From Streptomyces sp. SAI-127 (GTDB lineage: Bacteria > Actinomycetota > Actinomycetes > Streptomycetales > Streptomycetaceae): 64,000 nt of DNA. This document shows positions 43,032-51,034 of the stretch, piece after piece; within the stretch, counting starts at the first letter, position 1; every line of letters starts with the position of its first letter. The stretch is taken from NCBI RefSeq assembly GCF_029894425.1, contig NZ_JARXYJ010000001.1:2976001-3040000 (forward strand), in the 5' to 3' direction. The notes beneath the pieces were generated by a model. The model worked only from the letters and a program-made list of their open reading frames with translations. It made no database searches and was not told the DNA's origin. A program made the translations under genes and the position numbers.

Positions 43032-43691
43032 TCAGAAGCGTGCCCCGGCCGACGCGACCGGCAGCACGTCCGGGGACAGCGCGGCCGCGCGGGCCGTCCC
43101 CGCGGTCATACGGCGTCGGTGGTGCCGGCGGCACAGGACCTCGTAGCCGATGTCGTCGGCCTGGTTGACGTCCCCGACGACGACCTGGGCCCCCTCGACG
43201 ACCATCTCGCCGTTGACCGTACGGGCGTTGTGCGTGGCCCGGGCGCCGCACCAGCACAGGGCCTCCACCTGGAGGACCTCGACCCGGTCGGCCAGCTCCA
43301 CCAGGCGCTGGGACCCCGGGAACAGCTTGGAGCGGAAGTCGGTCGTGATGCCGAAGGCGTAGACGTCGAGGTCCAGGTCATCGACCACGCGGGCCAGTTG
43401 GTCGATCTGCTCCGGCGTGAGGAACTGCGCCTCGTCCGCGATCACGTAGTCCGCGCGACCGCCCTGGGAGAGGTGGTCGACGAGGTAGGCGTAGAGGTCC
43501 TGGCCGTCCTCGACCTCGACCGCGTCCGTGACCAGACCGAGCCGCGAGGACAGCTTGCCCTCGCCGGCCCGGTCGTCCCGGGTGAAGATGATGCCCGTCA
43601 GGCCACGCGCCGAACGGTTGTGCTCGATCTGGAGAGCCAGTGTGGACTTCCCGCAGTCCATGGTTCCGGAGAAGAACACCAGCTCGGGCAT
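43032..43691 (-). CDS. tdk: Thymidine kinase
   Basis: A 219-residue type II thymidine kinase phosphorylating thymidine with ATP in nucleotide salvage. It has the P-loop FFSGTMDCGKSTLALQ, the DEAQF motif (YVIADEAQFLTPEQIDQL) and the zinc-ribbon cysteines (LCWCGARATHNAR and CRRHH). The lasso-loop region lies between these knuckles, with VVVGDVNQADDIGYEVLCRR near the end. ATG 43691 begins directly with the P-loop strand. The C-terminal 25 residues are alanine-rich and variable. The phosphodiesterase gene lies upstream on the same strand, 50 bp away. Confidence 0.95.
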   Translation of the reverse strand: MPELVFFSGTMDCGKSTLALQIEHNRSARGLTGIIFTRDDRAGEGKLSSRLGLVTDAVEVEDGQDLYAYLVDHLSQGGRADYVIADEAQFLTPEQIDQLARVVDDLDLDVYAFGITTDFRSKLFPGSQRLVELADRVEVLQVEALCWCGARATHNARTVNGEMVVEGAQVVVGDVNQADDIGYEVLCRRHHRRRMTAGTARAAALSPDVLPVASAGARF

Positions 43692-43741
43692 GGGAGGTCG
43701 AGCACCTTTCGGTTTCTGCGGCGGATAGGGCCGGGTCGGTC

Positions 43742-44938
43742 TCAGGAGCGTACTTCGAGCAGCGGGACAAGCTGCTCGGCGGGGGTCATCGAACCATGGT
43801 TCCCGACCATCGCCGACTCCTTCGGCTCCCGCTCGGAAGCGATGAGGAGCACGTCGTCGCGGGCGGCGGCGACCACGTCGCCGATCCGGTCGTACACCCG
43901 CTCGTCGCAGTGGTCCGGCGGCCCGAACCAGCCCGCGGCGATCGCCTCGTCGCGTGAAGCGACCCAGAACTGCTCGCCGAGGACCTCACGCCAGCAGGTC
44001 AGGACGTCACCAGCGGCGCCCGGCACCGCGTAGACATGGCGGGCGCGGCCCTCGCCGCCCAACAGGGCGACCCCCGCGCGCAGTTCCCAGTCCTCGTCGA
44101 AGTCGATGCGGTGCTGCTCGTCGAAGGGGATGTCGATCATCCCGTGGTCGGCGGTGACGTACAGCGTGCTGTTCGGCGGCAGTTGCTCCGCGAGCCGCTG
44201 GACCAGGCGGTCGACGTACATCAGCTGGCCGCGCCAGGTGTCGGAGTCGACGCCGAAGCGGTGGCCCGCGCCGTCGACCTCGGAGTAGTACGTGTAGACC
44301 AACGAGCGGTCGCCGACGGCGAGTTGCTCGGCCGCCAGGTCCATGCGGTCCTCGCCGGACAGCCGCCCGAGGAACGTGCCGCCGCTGAGCGCGACCTTGG
44401 TCAGCGGAGTGTTCTGGAAGGTCGGCGAGGTGACCTGGGCCACGTGCACGCCGGCCTGGTCGGCGAGTTGGAAGACGGTGGGGTACGGCTGCCAGACCTG
44501 CGGCTTGGTCCACGGCTGCCAGCGCAGCTGGTTCATCAGCTCGCCGGTGGCCGGGTTGCGCACGGTGTAGCCGGGCAGGCCGTGGGCGCCCGGCGGCCGG
44601 CCGGTGCCGACGGAGGCGAGGGAGGTCGCGGTGGTCGCCGGGTAACCGGAGGTCAGGGGGCGGCCGGTGCCGCCGCGCGAGTCGGCCAGCAGGGAGGTCA
44701 TGAAGGGCGCCTCGTCCGGGTGCGCCTTCAGCTGCTCCCAGCCGAGGCCGTCGATCAGGAACACGCAGTTCCGGTCGGCGGGGGTGAGCTCGGAGATCGC
44801 GGCGGTCGTGTCCGGTACGGCCATGCCGGCGGCGAGGGTGGGCAGCAGGTCGGCCAGGGAGCCGGTGCCGTACTCGGGGACGGGCGCGGTGTCGAGGGCT
44901 AGGGGTTCCGAGTGGTCCCAGGCGGCGGGCTGCGCCAT
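43742..44938 (-). CDS. Type I phosphodiesterase/nucleotide pyrophosphatase-like protein
   Basis: A 398-residue alkaline phosphatase superfamily enzyme (PF01663 type). Metal ligands are visible in CVFLIDGLGWEQLKAHPDEA, and the nucleophile Thr lies in GYPATTATSLASVGTGRPPG. Later ligands appear in EVDGAGHRFGVDSDTWRGQL and TADHGMIDIP, plus NHGSMTPAEQLVPL near the C-terminus. No signal peptide is seen, so it should be cytosolic. It overlaps the stop of the DUF5998 gene by 1 nt and forms an operon with it. The natural substrate, nucleotide or other phosphodiester, is unknown. Confidence 0.9.
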   Translation of the reverse strand: MAQPAAWDHSEPLALDTAPVPEYGTGSLADLLPTLAAGMAVPDTTAAISELTPADRNCVFLIDGLGWEQLKAHPDEAPFMTSLLADSRGGTGRPLTSGYPATTATSLASVGTGRPPGAHGLPGYTVRNPATGELMNQLRWQPWTKPQVWQPYPTVFQLADQAGVHVAQVTSPTFQNTPLTKVALSGGTFLGRLSGEDRMDLAAEQLAVGDRSLVYTYYSEVDGAGHRFGVDSDTWRGQLMYVDRLVQRLAEQLPPNSTLYVTADHGMIDIPFDEQHRIDFDEDWELRAGVALLGGEGRARHVYAVPGAAGDVLTCWREVLGEQFWVASRDEAIAAGWFGPPDHCDERVYDRIGDVVAAARDDVLLIASEREPKESAMVGNHGSMTPAEQLVPLLEVRS

Positions 44939-45525
44939 CAGCGGGTGACGTCCGCGGTCGCCTCGGAGATGGCCTGGGCGAAGGCGAGCGCCTGGCGCAC
45001 GGTGTCCGGGCCGTCCCCCGCCTCGCTGACGCGCAGGCTGAGGTCGTCCGCCGTGGAGCTGCCGGTGTAACCGTGGTCCGCCTCGCAGTTGGGGTCGCCG
45101 CAGGCGGCGGGCTCCAGGTCGATGCGGGAGACGGCGCCCCAGCCGATGGTCAGCACGACCTCGCGGGGCAGGGTGCCCGGCTGGTACTGCTCCGGATTGG
45201 CGACGACCCGGCTGACCACGACCGACGAGATCCGGCCGAGCTTCACGGACTCCGTGGAGGTGGTGGCGTACGGCGTCGGGGACGTGCTGTCCGCGGCCTG
45301 CTCGTCGGTGTGGCTGACGATGAAGCGGTTGCCGGTGAGGACCAGCACGGTCACGTGCCGCCGCACCTCGTTCTGGTCGAACGTCGTCTCCTGGTGGACC
45401 AGGTACGACCGGATGGGCTCGCCGCCCAGCGCGGACTCCACCGCCTCGGCCACGAGGGCCGGGTAGTAGCCGCTGCGCTCGATCGCCGCTCGCAGCCCCT
45501 GGGTCGTCGTACTGGTCTTGGCCAT
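44938..45525 (-). CDS. DUF5998 family protein
   Basis: A 195-residue soluble protein of the actinobacterial DUF5998 family. Recognisable parts are LRAAIERSGYYPALVAEAVE, then SYLVHQETTFDQNEVRRHVT, a strand VLVLTGNRFIVSHTDEQAA and the Cys-containing CGDPNCEADHGYTGS. The C-terminal helix is FAQAISEATADVTR. ATG 45525 has AGGA about 8 nt upstream, and an ATG 9 nt earlier is an alternative. It is cotranscribed with the phosphodiesterase gene. Function is unknown. Confidence 0.88.
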   Translation of the reverse strand: MAKTSTTTQGLRAAIERSGYYPALVAEAVESALGGEPIRSYLVHQETTFDQNEVRRHVTVLVLTGNRFIVSHTDEQAADSTSPTPYATTSTESVKLGRISSVVVSRVVANPEQYQPGTLPREVVLTIGWGAVSRIDLEPAACGDPNCEADHGYTGSSTADDLSLRVSEAGDGPDTVRQALAFAQAISEATADVTR

Positions 45526-45576
45526 GACGTCCATCCTACGGGGGCGCACTGACTACGAGGCACCGCTCGCCGCTGC

Positions 45577-48420
45577 TCAGTACGCGGGAAGTGTCCGCGG
45601 GCCGAGGTCGTCGCGGGCGGGCGGCGGCGCGAGCCGCACGGAGGCGCCGAGAACGCTCAGGCCGCGCGGGGCGACGACGACCGGCTCCAAGGTGACCGCG
45701 ACGACCTCGGGATGGTCGTCGACCAGCCGGGACACCCGCAGCAGGAGCTCCTCCAGTGCCGGTGTGTCGACCGGGGTGGAACCCCGCCAGCCGAAGAGGA
45801 GCGGTGCGGTCCGGATCGAGCGGACGAGGGTCGCCGCCTCCCGGTCGGTGACCGGAACCAGCCGGTGCGCGGTGTCGCCGAGCAGCTGCGAGGCGGCCCC
45901 GGCGAGTCCGAAGGACAGCACGGCGCCGGCGGCCGGGTCGATGACGGCCCGGAGCACCGTGTCCACCCCGCGCGGGGCCATCCCCTGCACCACGGGCCGC
46001 AGTTCGTCGGGGGTGCCGAACAACTCGGTCAGCTCGGCGTACGCCCGCCGCAGCTGCTCCTCGTCCGCGAGATCGAGGCGTACGCCGCCGAGGTCGGCGC
46101 GGTGGCGCAGGTGCGGGGCGGTGGCCTTGAGGGCGACCGGGTAGCCGAGGGTCGCGGCGGCCTGGACGGCCGCGTCGGCGGTGGTGGCGGGCAGGGCCCG
46201 GTGGACCTGGATGCCGTAGGTGCCGAGCAGCTCGCAGGTCTCCTCGCTGCCGAGGGTGAGGCCCTGCCCGCGGGTGAGCAGGCCGTCGATCAGGGCGGCG
46301 GCACCCTTCTCGTCGATGGCCGCGTCGATGGACTCGGGCACCTTGCCGGGTTCGGCGGCCTCCCGGCGCCACTGGGCGTACTGCACGGCGTCGGCGAGGG
46401 CCCGCACCGCGCGCTCGGCGGCGGGGTAGGCGGGGATGAGGCGCTCGCGGGTCTCGGCGGCGGGCGGTTCCGCGGGGGCCGGCGTGGCACGCAGCCGGTC
46501 CAGGGCGCGGAAGGGATGGTCGGCGCGGATCGCCGGCGGGGCCGAGGCGGCCTGGGGCGCGGTGCTGGTCGCCGCGGACAGGGCCTCGGCGAGGCCGCCG
46601 AGCTCGACATGGACCACGAGGACCGGTTTGCCGGGGACCTGCTCCGCCGCGGACCTGAGCGCCTCGGCGAGCGCGGCGTCGCCGGCGGATCCCTCGCCGA
46701 CCGCCGGGATGGCCGTCACGATCACCGCGTCGTAGGAGTCGTCCGCCAACGCGCGCGCGAGGGCCGCGTGGAAGTCCTCCGGTGCGGCGGCCGTGGTGAG
46801 GTCCAGCGGGGTCGACGGCCGGAGCCCTTCGGCCACGCACGCGTCGTAGGTGAGCAGACCGAGCGACTCGGAGTTGCCGAGGATCGCCACTTTGGGGCCG
46901 GTGGGCAGCGGCTGGCGGGCGAGCAGCAGGCCGGTGTCCACCAGTTCGGTGATGGTGTCGACCCGGATCACGCCGGCCTGCCTCAGCAGCGCGGAGACCG
47001 TGGCGTGCGGCAGGCGCGTCGCGCGGACGGCGTGGCCCTGCGGGGCGGTGCCCGCGCCCTGCACCACGACCAGGGGTTTCGCGGCCGCCGTACGCCTGGC
47101 GAGGCGGGTGAACTTGCGGGGGTTGCCGATGGACTCGAGGTACATGAGGACGACGTCGGTGTCCGGGTCGTCGTACCAGTACTGCAGGACGTCGTTGCCG
47201 GACACGTCCGCGCGGTTGCCGGAGGAGACGAAGGTGGAGACGCCGGTCACGCCGGTGACGCCGGCGCCGCGTCGGTGCAGCCGGGAGAGCAGGGCGATGC
47301 CGATGGCGCCGGACTGGGCGAACAGGCCGATCCGGCCGGGGCGAGGCGCCTCGGGGGCCAGCGAGGCGTTCAGCCGGACCCCCGGGGAGGTGTTGATGAT
47401 CCCGAACGCGTTGGGGCCGATGATCCGCATGCCGTACGCGCGTGCGTGCCGCACGAGTTCACGCTGGCGATCCCGCCCCTCGGGGCCGCTTTCGGCGTAC
47501 CCGGCGGAGAGCACGACGAGTCCCTGCACGCCGTGTGCCCCGCACTCGGCGACGACCTCGGGGACCTGCTCGGCCGGCACGGCGACGACCGCGAGGTCGA
47601 CGGGACCGTCGATGTCGCGCACCGAGCGGAGCGCGGGGATGCCGTCGAGCTCCTTCTGCCCGTCGGGGAAGGCCTTGTTCACGGCGTACAGGCGGCCGGT
47701 GAACCCGTAGTCCCGGATGTTGCCGAGCACGCTGCGGCCCACGCCGCCGGGGCTGCGGCCGACACCGACGACAGCGACCGAGCCGGGGGTGAGCAGCCGC
47801 TGCACGGACCGCGACTCCGCGCGCTGTTCGCGCGCGTACTGCACGGCGAGCGAGCGGTCGGTGGGCTCCAGGTCGAACTCCAGGCGTACGACGCCGTCCT
47901 CGAAGCTGCGCTTCTGGGTGTACCCGGCGTCGGTGAACACCTTGATCATCTTGACGTTCGCCGGCAGCACCTCGGCGGCGAAGCGCCGGATGCCGCGCTC
48001 ACGCGCGACGGCCCCGATGTGTTCGAGGAGGGCGGAGGCCACGCCGCGCCCCTGGTGGGCGTCCTGGACCAGGAAGGCGACCTCGGCCTCGTCGGCGGGG
48101 GCGGAGGCGGGCATGCCCTCGGGGCCGATGCGGTCGTAGCGTACGGTGGCGATGAACTCGCCGCCGACGGTGGCGGCGAGCCCCACCCGGTCCACAAAGT
48201 CGTGGTGCGTGAAGCGGTGGACGTCCTTGGCGGACAGGCGAGGGTAGGGCGCGAAGAAGCGGTAGTACTTCGACTCGTCCGAGACCTGCTCGTAGAAGCT
48301 GACCAGGCGATCGGCGTCGTCGACGGTGATGGGCCTGATGCGCGCGGTGCCGCCGTCGCGCAGCACCACGTCGGCCTCCCAGTGGGCGGGGTACTCGTGC
48401 CGGTCCGACGCGCTCTGCAT
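45577..48420 (-). CDS. GNAT acetyltransferase fused to NDP-forming acyl-CoA synthetase (Pat-like)
   Basis: A 947-residue fusion. Residues 1-180 form a GNAT domain (ITVDDADRLVSFYEQVSDES, AFLVQDAHQGRGVASALLEH with the acetyl-CoA loop QGRGVA). The rest resembles the ADP-forming acyl-CoA synthetase family, with a CoA-binding Rossmann part (SVAVVGVGRSPGGVGRSVLG), succinyl-CoA-ligase-like modules (IGLFAQSGAIGIALLSRL) and a C-terminal ATP-grasp (VALKATAPHLRHRADLGGVR). Relatives such as Pat acetylate acetyl-CoA synthetases on lysine and respond to CoA status. ATG 48420 is chosen because MQSASDRHEYPAHWEADVVL is the family start. The phospho-His loop of the ligase part was not verified. Confidence 0.9.
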   Translation of the reverse strand: MQSASDRHEYPAHWEADVVLRDGGTARIRPITVDDADRLVSFYEQVSDESKYYRFFAPYPRLSAKDVHRFTHHDFVDRVGLAATVGGEFIATVRYDRIGPEGMPASAPADEAEVAFLVQDAHQGRGVASALLEHIGAVARERGIRRFAAEVLPANVKMIKVFTDAGYTQKRSFEDGVVRLEFDLEPTDRSLAVQYAREQRAESRSVQRLLTPGSVAVVGVGRSPGGVGRSVLGNIRDYGFTGRLYAVNKAFPDGQKELDGIPALRSVRDIDGPVDLAVVAVPAEQVPEVVAECGAHGVQGLVVLSAGYAESGPEGRDRQRELVRHARAYGMRIIGPNAFGIINTSPGVRLNASLAPEAPRPGRIGLFAQSGAIGIALLSRLHRRGAGVTGVTGVSTFVSSGNRADVSGNDVLQYWYDDPDTDVVLMYLESIGNPRKFTRLARRTAAAKPLVVVQGAGTAPQGHAVRATRLPHATVSALLRQAGVIRVDTITELVDTGLLLARQPLPTGPKVAILGNSESLGLLTYDACVAEGLRPSTPLDLTTAAAPEDFHAALARALADDSYDAVIVTAIPAVGEGSAGDAALAEALRSAAEQVPGKPVLVVHVELGGLAEALSAATSTAPQAASAPPAIRADHPFRALDRLRATPAPAEPPAAETRERLIPAYPAAERAVRALADAVQYAQWRREAAEPGKVPESIDAAIDEKGAAALIDGLLTRGQGLTLGSEETCELLGTYGIQVHRALPATTADAAVQAAATLGYPVALKATAPHLRHRADLGGVRLDLADEEQLRRAYAELTELFGTPDELRPVVQGMAPRGVDTVLRAVIDPAAGAVLSFGLAGAASQLLGDTAHRLVPVTDREAATLVRSIRTAPLLFGWRGSTPVDTPALEELLLRVSRLVDDHPEVVAVTLEPVVVAPRGLSVLGASVRLAPPPARDDLGPRTLPAY

Positions 48421-48617
48421 GGGCCCCAGAGTACGGCTCGCGTACGACAACGGCGCGAGGCAGTCTGTGGAGAACGCGCGAGGACGCACAAGGACGGAAG
48501 TCGGGCCGAGGCCGCGGTCCGACCACTCCCCCCGGAGGGACTTCAGGTCCTGTCCGGGGGCGCTTCACGTGTGGGAAACTGGTCTAGACAACCCTGAACA
48601 CCGAAGGGCAGCATCAC

Positions 48618-48899
48618 ATGGCTGAGCGCCGCGTCAACGTCGGCTGGGCCGAGGGCCTTCACGCCCGTCCCGCTTCCATCTTCGTCCGGGCCGCCACGGC
48701 CGCAGGCATCCCGGTGACGATCGCCAAGGCCGACGGCAACCCCGTCAACGCGGCCTCCATGCTGGCCGTTCTCGGCCTGGGCGCGCAGGGCGGCGAGGAG
48801 ATCGTCCTCGCCTCCGACGCCGAGGGCGCGGACGCGGCCCTCGACCGCCTCGCGAAGCTGGTCGCCGAGGGGCTCGAGGAGCTTCCCGAGACCGTCTGA
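48618..48899 (+). CDS. ptsH: HPr phosphocarrier protein
   Basis: A 93-residue HPr carrying phosphate from enzyme I to sugar-specific EIIA proteins in the PTS. The active His lies in AEGLHARPASIFVRAA, and the regulatory-site serine region is NPVNAASMLAVLGLGAQGG, where Ser aligns with Ser46. The C-terminal helix is ALDRLAKLVAEGLEEL. AAGG upstream supports ATG 48618. It is monocistronic here, divergent from the GNAT fusion gene, and a terminator follows. Confidence 0.95.
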   Translation: MAERRVNVGWAEGLHARPASIFVRAATAAGIPVTIAKADGNPVNAASMLAVLGLGAQGGEEIVLASDAEGADAALDRLAKLVAEGLEELPETV

Positions 48900-48925
48900 G
48901 GGAAAGTGCCGTAAAAAGCACCGAG

Positions 48926-48953
48926 GGGCTCGTCCGAATTACCGGGCGGGCCC
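48926..48953 (+). terminator. Terminator after ptsH
   Basis: GGGCTCGTCCG pairs with CGGGCGGGCCC (11 bp, two G-U) around a 6-nt loop, 26 bp after the ptsH stop and before a T-rich stretch. Confidence 0.65.
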
Positions 48954-49026
48954 TTCGCATTTCCCTTTTGCGGGCAGCAGAAATAATCCCCCTCGAATTA
49001 CCCTCTCTTTGTATACGGCGCCCGTG

Positions 49027-49722
49027 TTAATGCCGCAGGCCTGTCACGTTTACAGGATGTTGCGAGGTCCTCACACGGTCCGCGCGATCCTGCCCGGAGG
49101 CGAACCGCAGCCGGTGCACCGCGCCCGAGCGCTCGGTGTGCAGCGCCGTGATCGCCCGCGCGCGCTCGCCGTCCCCGCGCGCCACCGCATCCACGATCGC
49201 GCCGTGCTCGGCCCAGGACTCCGCGGGGTTGGCCGGCGCGTCCACGACGTACATCCAGGCGATCTTGTGCCGCAGCTGGGTCAGCATCGAGGTCAGCGCG
49301 GGGCTGCCGGAGGCCTGGGCGAGCGTCTCGTGGAACCAGCCCCCCAGAGAGCGCAGATCCTCGCTGTTGCCCCTCCTGGCCCGCTCCTGGCCCAGCCGGA
49401 CCAGGCCGCGCAGCACCTTCAGATGGGCCTCAGTGCGGCGCTGGGCGGCCCGGGAGGCGCCGAGCGGCTCGAGGAGCATCCGCATCTCCAGCAGGTCGGC
49501 ACCCTCCTGCTCGGACGGTTCGGCAACGCACGCGCCCGCGTGCCGCCGCGTCACCACGAAGCCCTCGGCCTCCAGGGTGCGCAGGGCCTCCCGGACCGGG
49601 ACACGGGAAACGCCGTAGCGGCGGGCGAGCAGTTCCTCGGTGAGCCGGCTGCCGCGCTCGTAGACACCAGCGACGATGTCGTCCCGGATCGCCGTGCATA
49701 CCGAGTGCGCCGGAATACGCAT
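49027..49722 (-). CDS. GntR family (FadR/FCD type) transcriptional regulator
   Basis: A 231-residue regulator. The winged helix-turn-helix is at the N-terminus: IRDDIVAGVYERGSRLTEEL, then LARRYGVSRVPVREALRTLE and AEGFVVTRRH. The C-terminal FCD domain has MRMLLEPLGASRAAQRRTEA and the metal-ligand region WFHETLAQASGSPALTSMLT with HKIAWMY and AEHGAIVDAVARGD. Ligands are usually organic acids. ATG 49722 has GGAGGT upstream. It stands alone between ptsH and the M23 peptidase gene, and its target is unknown. Confidence 0.92.
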   Translation of the reverse strand: MRIPAHSVCTAIRDDIVAGVYERGSRLTEELLARRYGVSRVPVREALRTLEAEGFVVTRRHAGACVAEPSEQEGADLLEMRMLLEPLGASRAAQRRTEAHLKVLRGLVRLGQERARRGNSEDLRSLGGWFHETLAQASGSPALTSMLTQLRHKIAWMYVVDAPANPAESWAEHGAIVDAVARGDGERARAITALHTERSGAVHRLRFASGQDRADRVRTSQHPVNVTGLRH

Positions 49723-49862
49723 GTCCGACCTCCGTCTTAATCCCCGTGAAACGTCGCCGATTGACGTGTGTTCAGTGACTCTATTGCAATGGACGGGAAT
49801 TTCCGACGGCAGACCGGAATCCGAGGATATTTTTTGGACAACGGGGCGACGGAAACGACGAA

Positions 49863-49883
49863 ACCCCGGCTCGGGGAGCCGGG
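49863..49883 (-). terminator. Terminator after the M23 peptidase gene
   Basis: CCCCGGCT and AGCCGGGG form an 8-bp stem with a 5-nt loop, followed on the minus strand by TTTCGTC, 28 bp past the M23 stop. Confidence 0.7.
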
Positions 49884-49910
49884 GCCTCGCGGAGATCGCG
49901 CCGTGGGTCG

Positions 49911-50663
49911 TCAGACGTTCACGCCGTGCGAGCGCAGGTAGGCGACGGGGTCGATGTCCGAGCCGTACTCGGCGGTGGTGCGCGCCTCGAAGTGCAGGTG
50001 CGGGCCGGTGACGTTGCCGGTCGCGCCGGACACTCCTATCTGCTGGCCCGGGGTGACCGACTGGCCGACCGAGACGCCGATGGACGACAGGTGGCCGTAC
50101 TGGGTGTACGTGCCGTCGGCCATCCTGATCACGATCTCGTTGCCGTACGACCCGCCCCAGCCGGCCTCCACGACCGTGCCGCGGCCGACCGCGTGCACGG
50201 AAGTGCCGCTCGCGGCGTGGAAGTCGACACCGGTGTGGCTGCCGGACGACCACAGGGAGCCGCCGGACTTGTAGCCGGTCGAGATGTAGGAGCCGGAGAT
50301 CGGGACGACGAAGCTGTTGAGGCGCTTGCGCTCGGCCGCACGGGCGGCGCGCTCCTTGGCCTCGCGCTCCTCCTTGGCCCGGGCCTCGGCCTTCCTCTTG
50401 GCCTCCGCCGCCGCCTTCTTCTGCGCGGCGGCCTGGGCCTGGGCGGCGGCCTGGGCGTCGAGCTGATCGGCGAGGGAGTCGCCGGCGCTGACGACGGGCA
50501 TGAGGCCGGTCTGCTCGACGGAGTTGTCGGCGGCGAGTGCGGGGGCGGCGATGGTGCCGATGACGCCGGTGGTGGCGAGGGCCGCGACGCCTGCCGCGCG
50601 GGCGGTGGTGCGCTTCATGCGGCTGGGACGACGGTGCTTCCCGGTGGCGCAGGTGAACGCCAT
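49911..50663 (-). CDS. Secreted M23 family metallopeptidase (cell wall hydrolase)
   Basis: A 250-residue exported peptidase. After a basic N-terminus comes a signal peptide ending near PALA (residue ~44, KRTTARAAGVAALATTGVIG). An Ala/Lys/Glu-rich coiled coil (QAQAAAQKKAAAEAKRKAEA) spans about residues 70-115. The LytM/M23 domain follows, with the zinc-binding HTGVDFHA (HxxxD), the shelf loop and GPHLHFEAR (HxH). It should cut peptidoglycan peptides. A c-di-AMP riboswitch precedes it, placing wall remodelling under second-messenger control. The ATG at 50663 follows an AAAGGA site. Confidence 0.92.
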   Translation of the reverse strand: MAFTCATGKHRRPSRMKRTTARAAGVAALATTGVIGTIAAPALAADNSVEQTGLMPVVSAGDSLADQLDAQAAAQAQAAAQKKAAAEAKRKAEARAKEEREAKERAARAAERKRLNSFVVPISGSYISTGYKSGGSLWSSGSHTGVDFHAASGTSVHAVGRGTVVEAGWGGSYGNEIVIRMADGTYTQYGHLSSIGVSVGQSVTPGQQIGVSGATGNVTGPHLHFEARTTAEYGSDIDPVAYLRSHGVNV

Positions 50664-50690
50664 GTGGTGGCTGGTCCTTTCCTTCCTTCT

Positions 50691-50836
50691 CGCCTACCGG
50701 GTTAGCTGACGGGTTCGGAGCAGGAAGGTCTCCTACGGACTCCCTCGCGGCTCGCGCGGGCGTCCGATTCACCCCAGGGACGTGTTGCGTGGGTCCCCGG
50801 CTCCCCTGGCTCGCGCCATGCGGGGACTCGGCGATG
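50691..50836 (-). promoter_or_regulatory. c-di-AMP riboswitch (ydaO/yuaA class)
   Basis: On the minus strand, the region between 50836 and 50691 contains the hallmark conserved blocks in order: TCGCCGAGTCCCC, AGGGGAGCCGGGGACCCACG, CCCTGGGGTGAATCGG, GTAGGAGACCTTCCTGCTCC and GAACCCGTCAGCTAACCCGG, ending TAGGCG. These are the two pseudo-symmetric halves of the ydaO aptamer that bind c-di-AMP. It lies 28 bp upstream of the M23 peptidase start. In Streptomyces this class usually turns expression off when c-di-AMP is high. Confidence 0.92.
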
Positions 50837-50986
50837 ACTGTCCGGTGCCGCGGGCGCGGCGCAGTGCCTGACGGACAGCCCAGAGGACGCTAAGCGGGGC
50901 CACTTTCAATCCCCAAACGGATCACGGCTTTTGTAGCGCATCCCACAGGGCAGACAGGCAACCTCCTGCCCAATTCGGACATCCGA

Positions 50987-51018
50987 GGGCCCTGGTGGCG
51001 CTTGCGTCACCAGGGCCC
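50987..51018 (-). terminator. Hairpin after the M16 peptidase operon
   Basis: GGGCCCTGGTG and CACCAGGGCCC form an 11-bp stem with a 10-nt loop, 17 bp past the stop of the second M16 gene. Confidence 0.7.
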
Positions 51019-51034
51019 CTGAGGTCGGGTGCCT

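Noticed and set aside
42814..43146. Plus frame beginning MPAAPHLPRRGHRPRMTRAE
   Set aside because: It overlaps the thymidine kinase 3' end antisense, and its second half is arginine-rich shadow sequence; the internal MTRAEHAERVAEHHGGRVVP stretch is suggestive but unsupported.
45712..48597. A 961-codon open frame on the plus strand
   Set aside because: Antisense to the GNAT/acyl-CoA ligase gene and made of repetitive Gly/Asp/Arg-rich sequence; no ribosome site or family resemblance.
50500..50772. Coding potential through the leader of the M23 peptidase gene
   Set aside because: The open minus frame here is the riboswitch itself; its conserved blocks are RNA aptamer elements, not codons.
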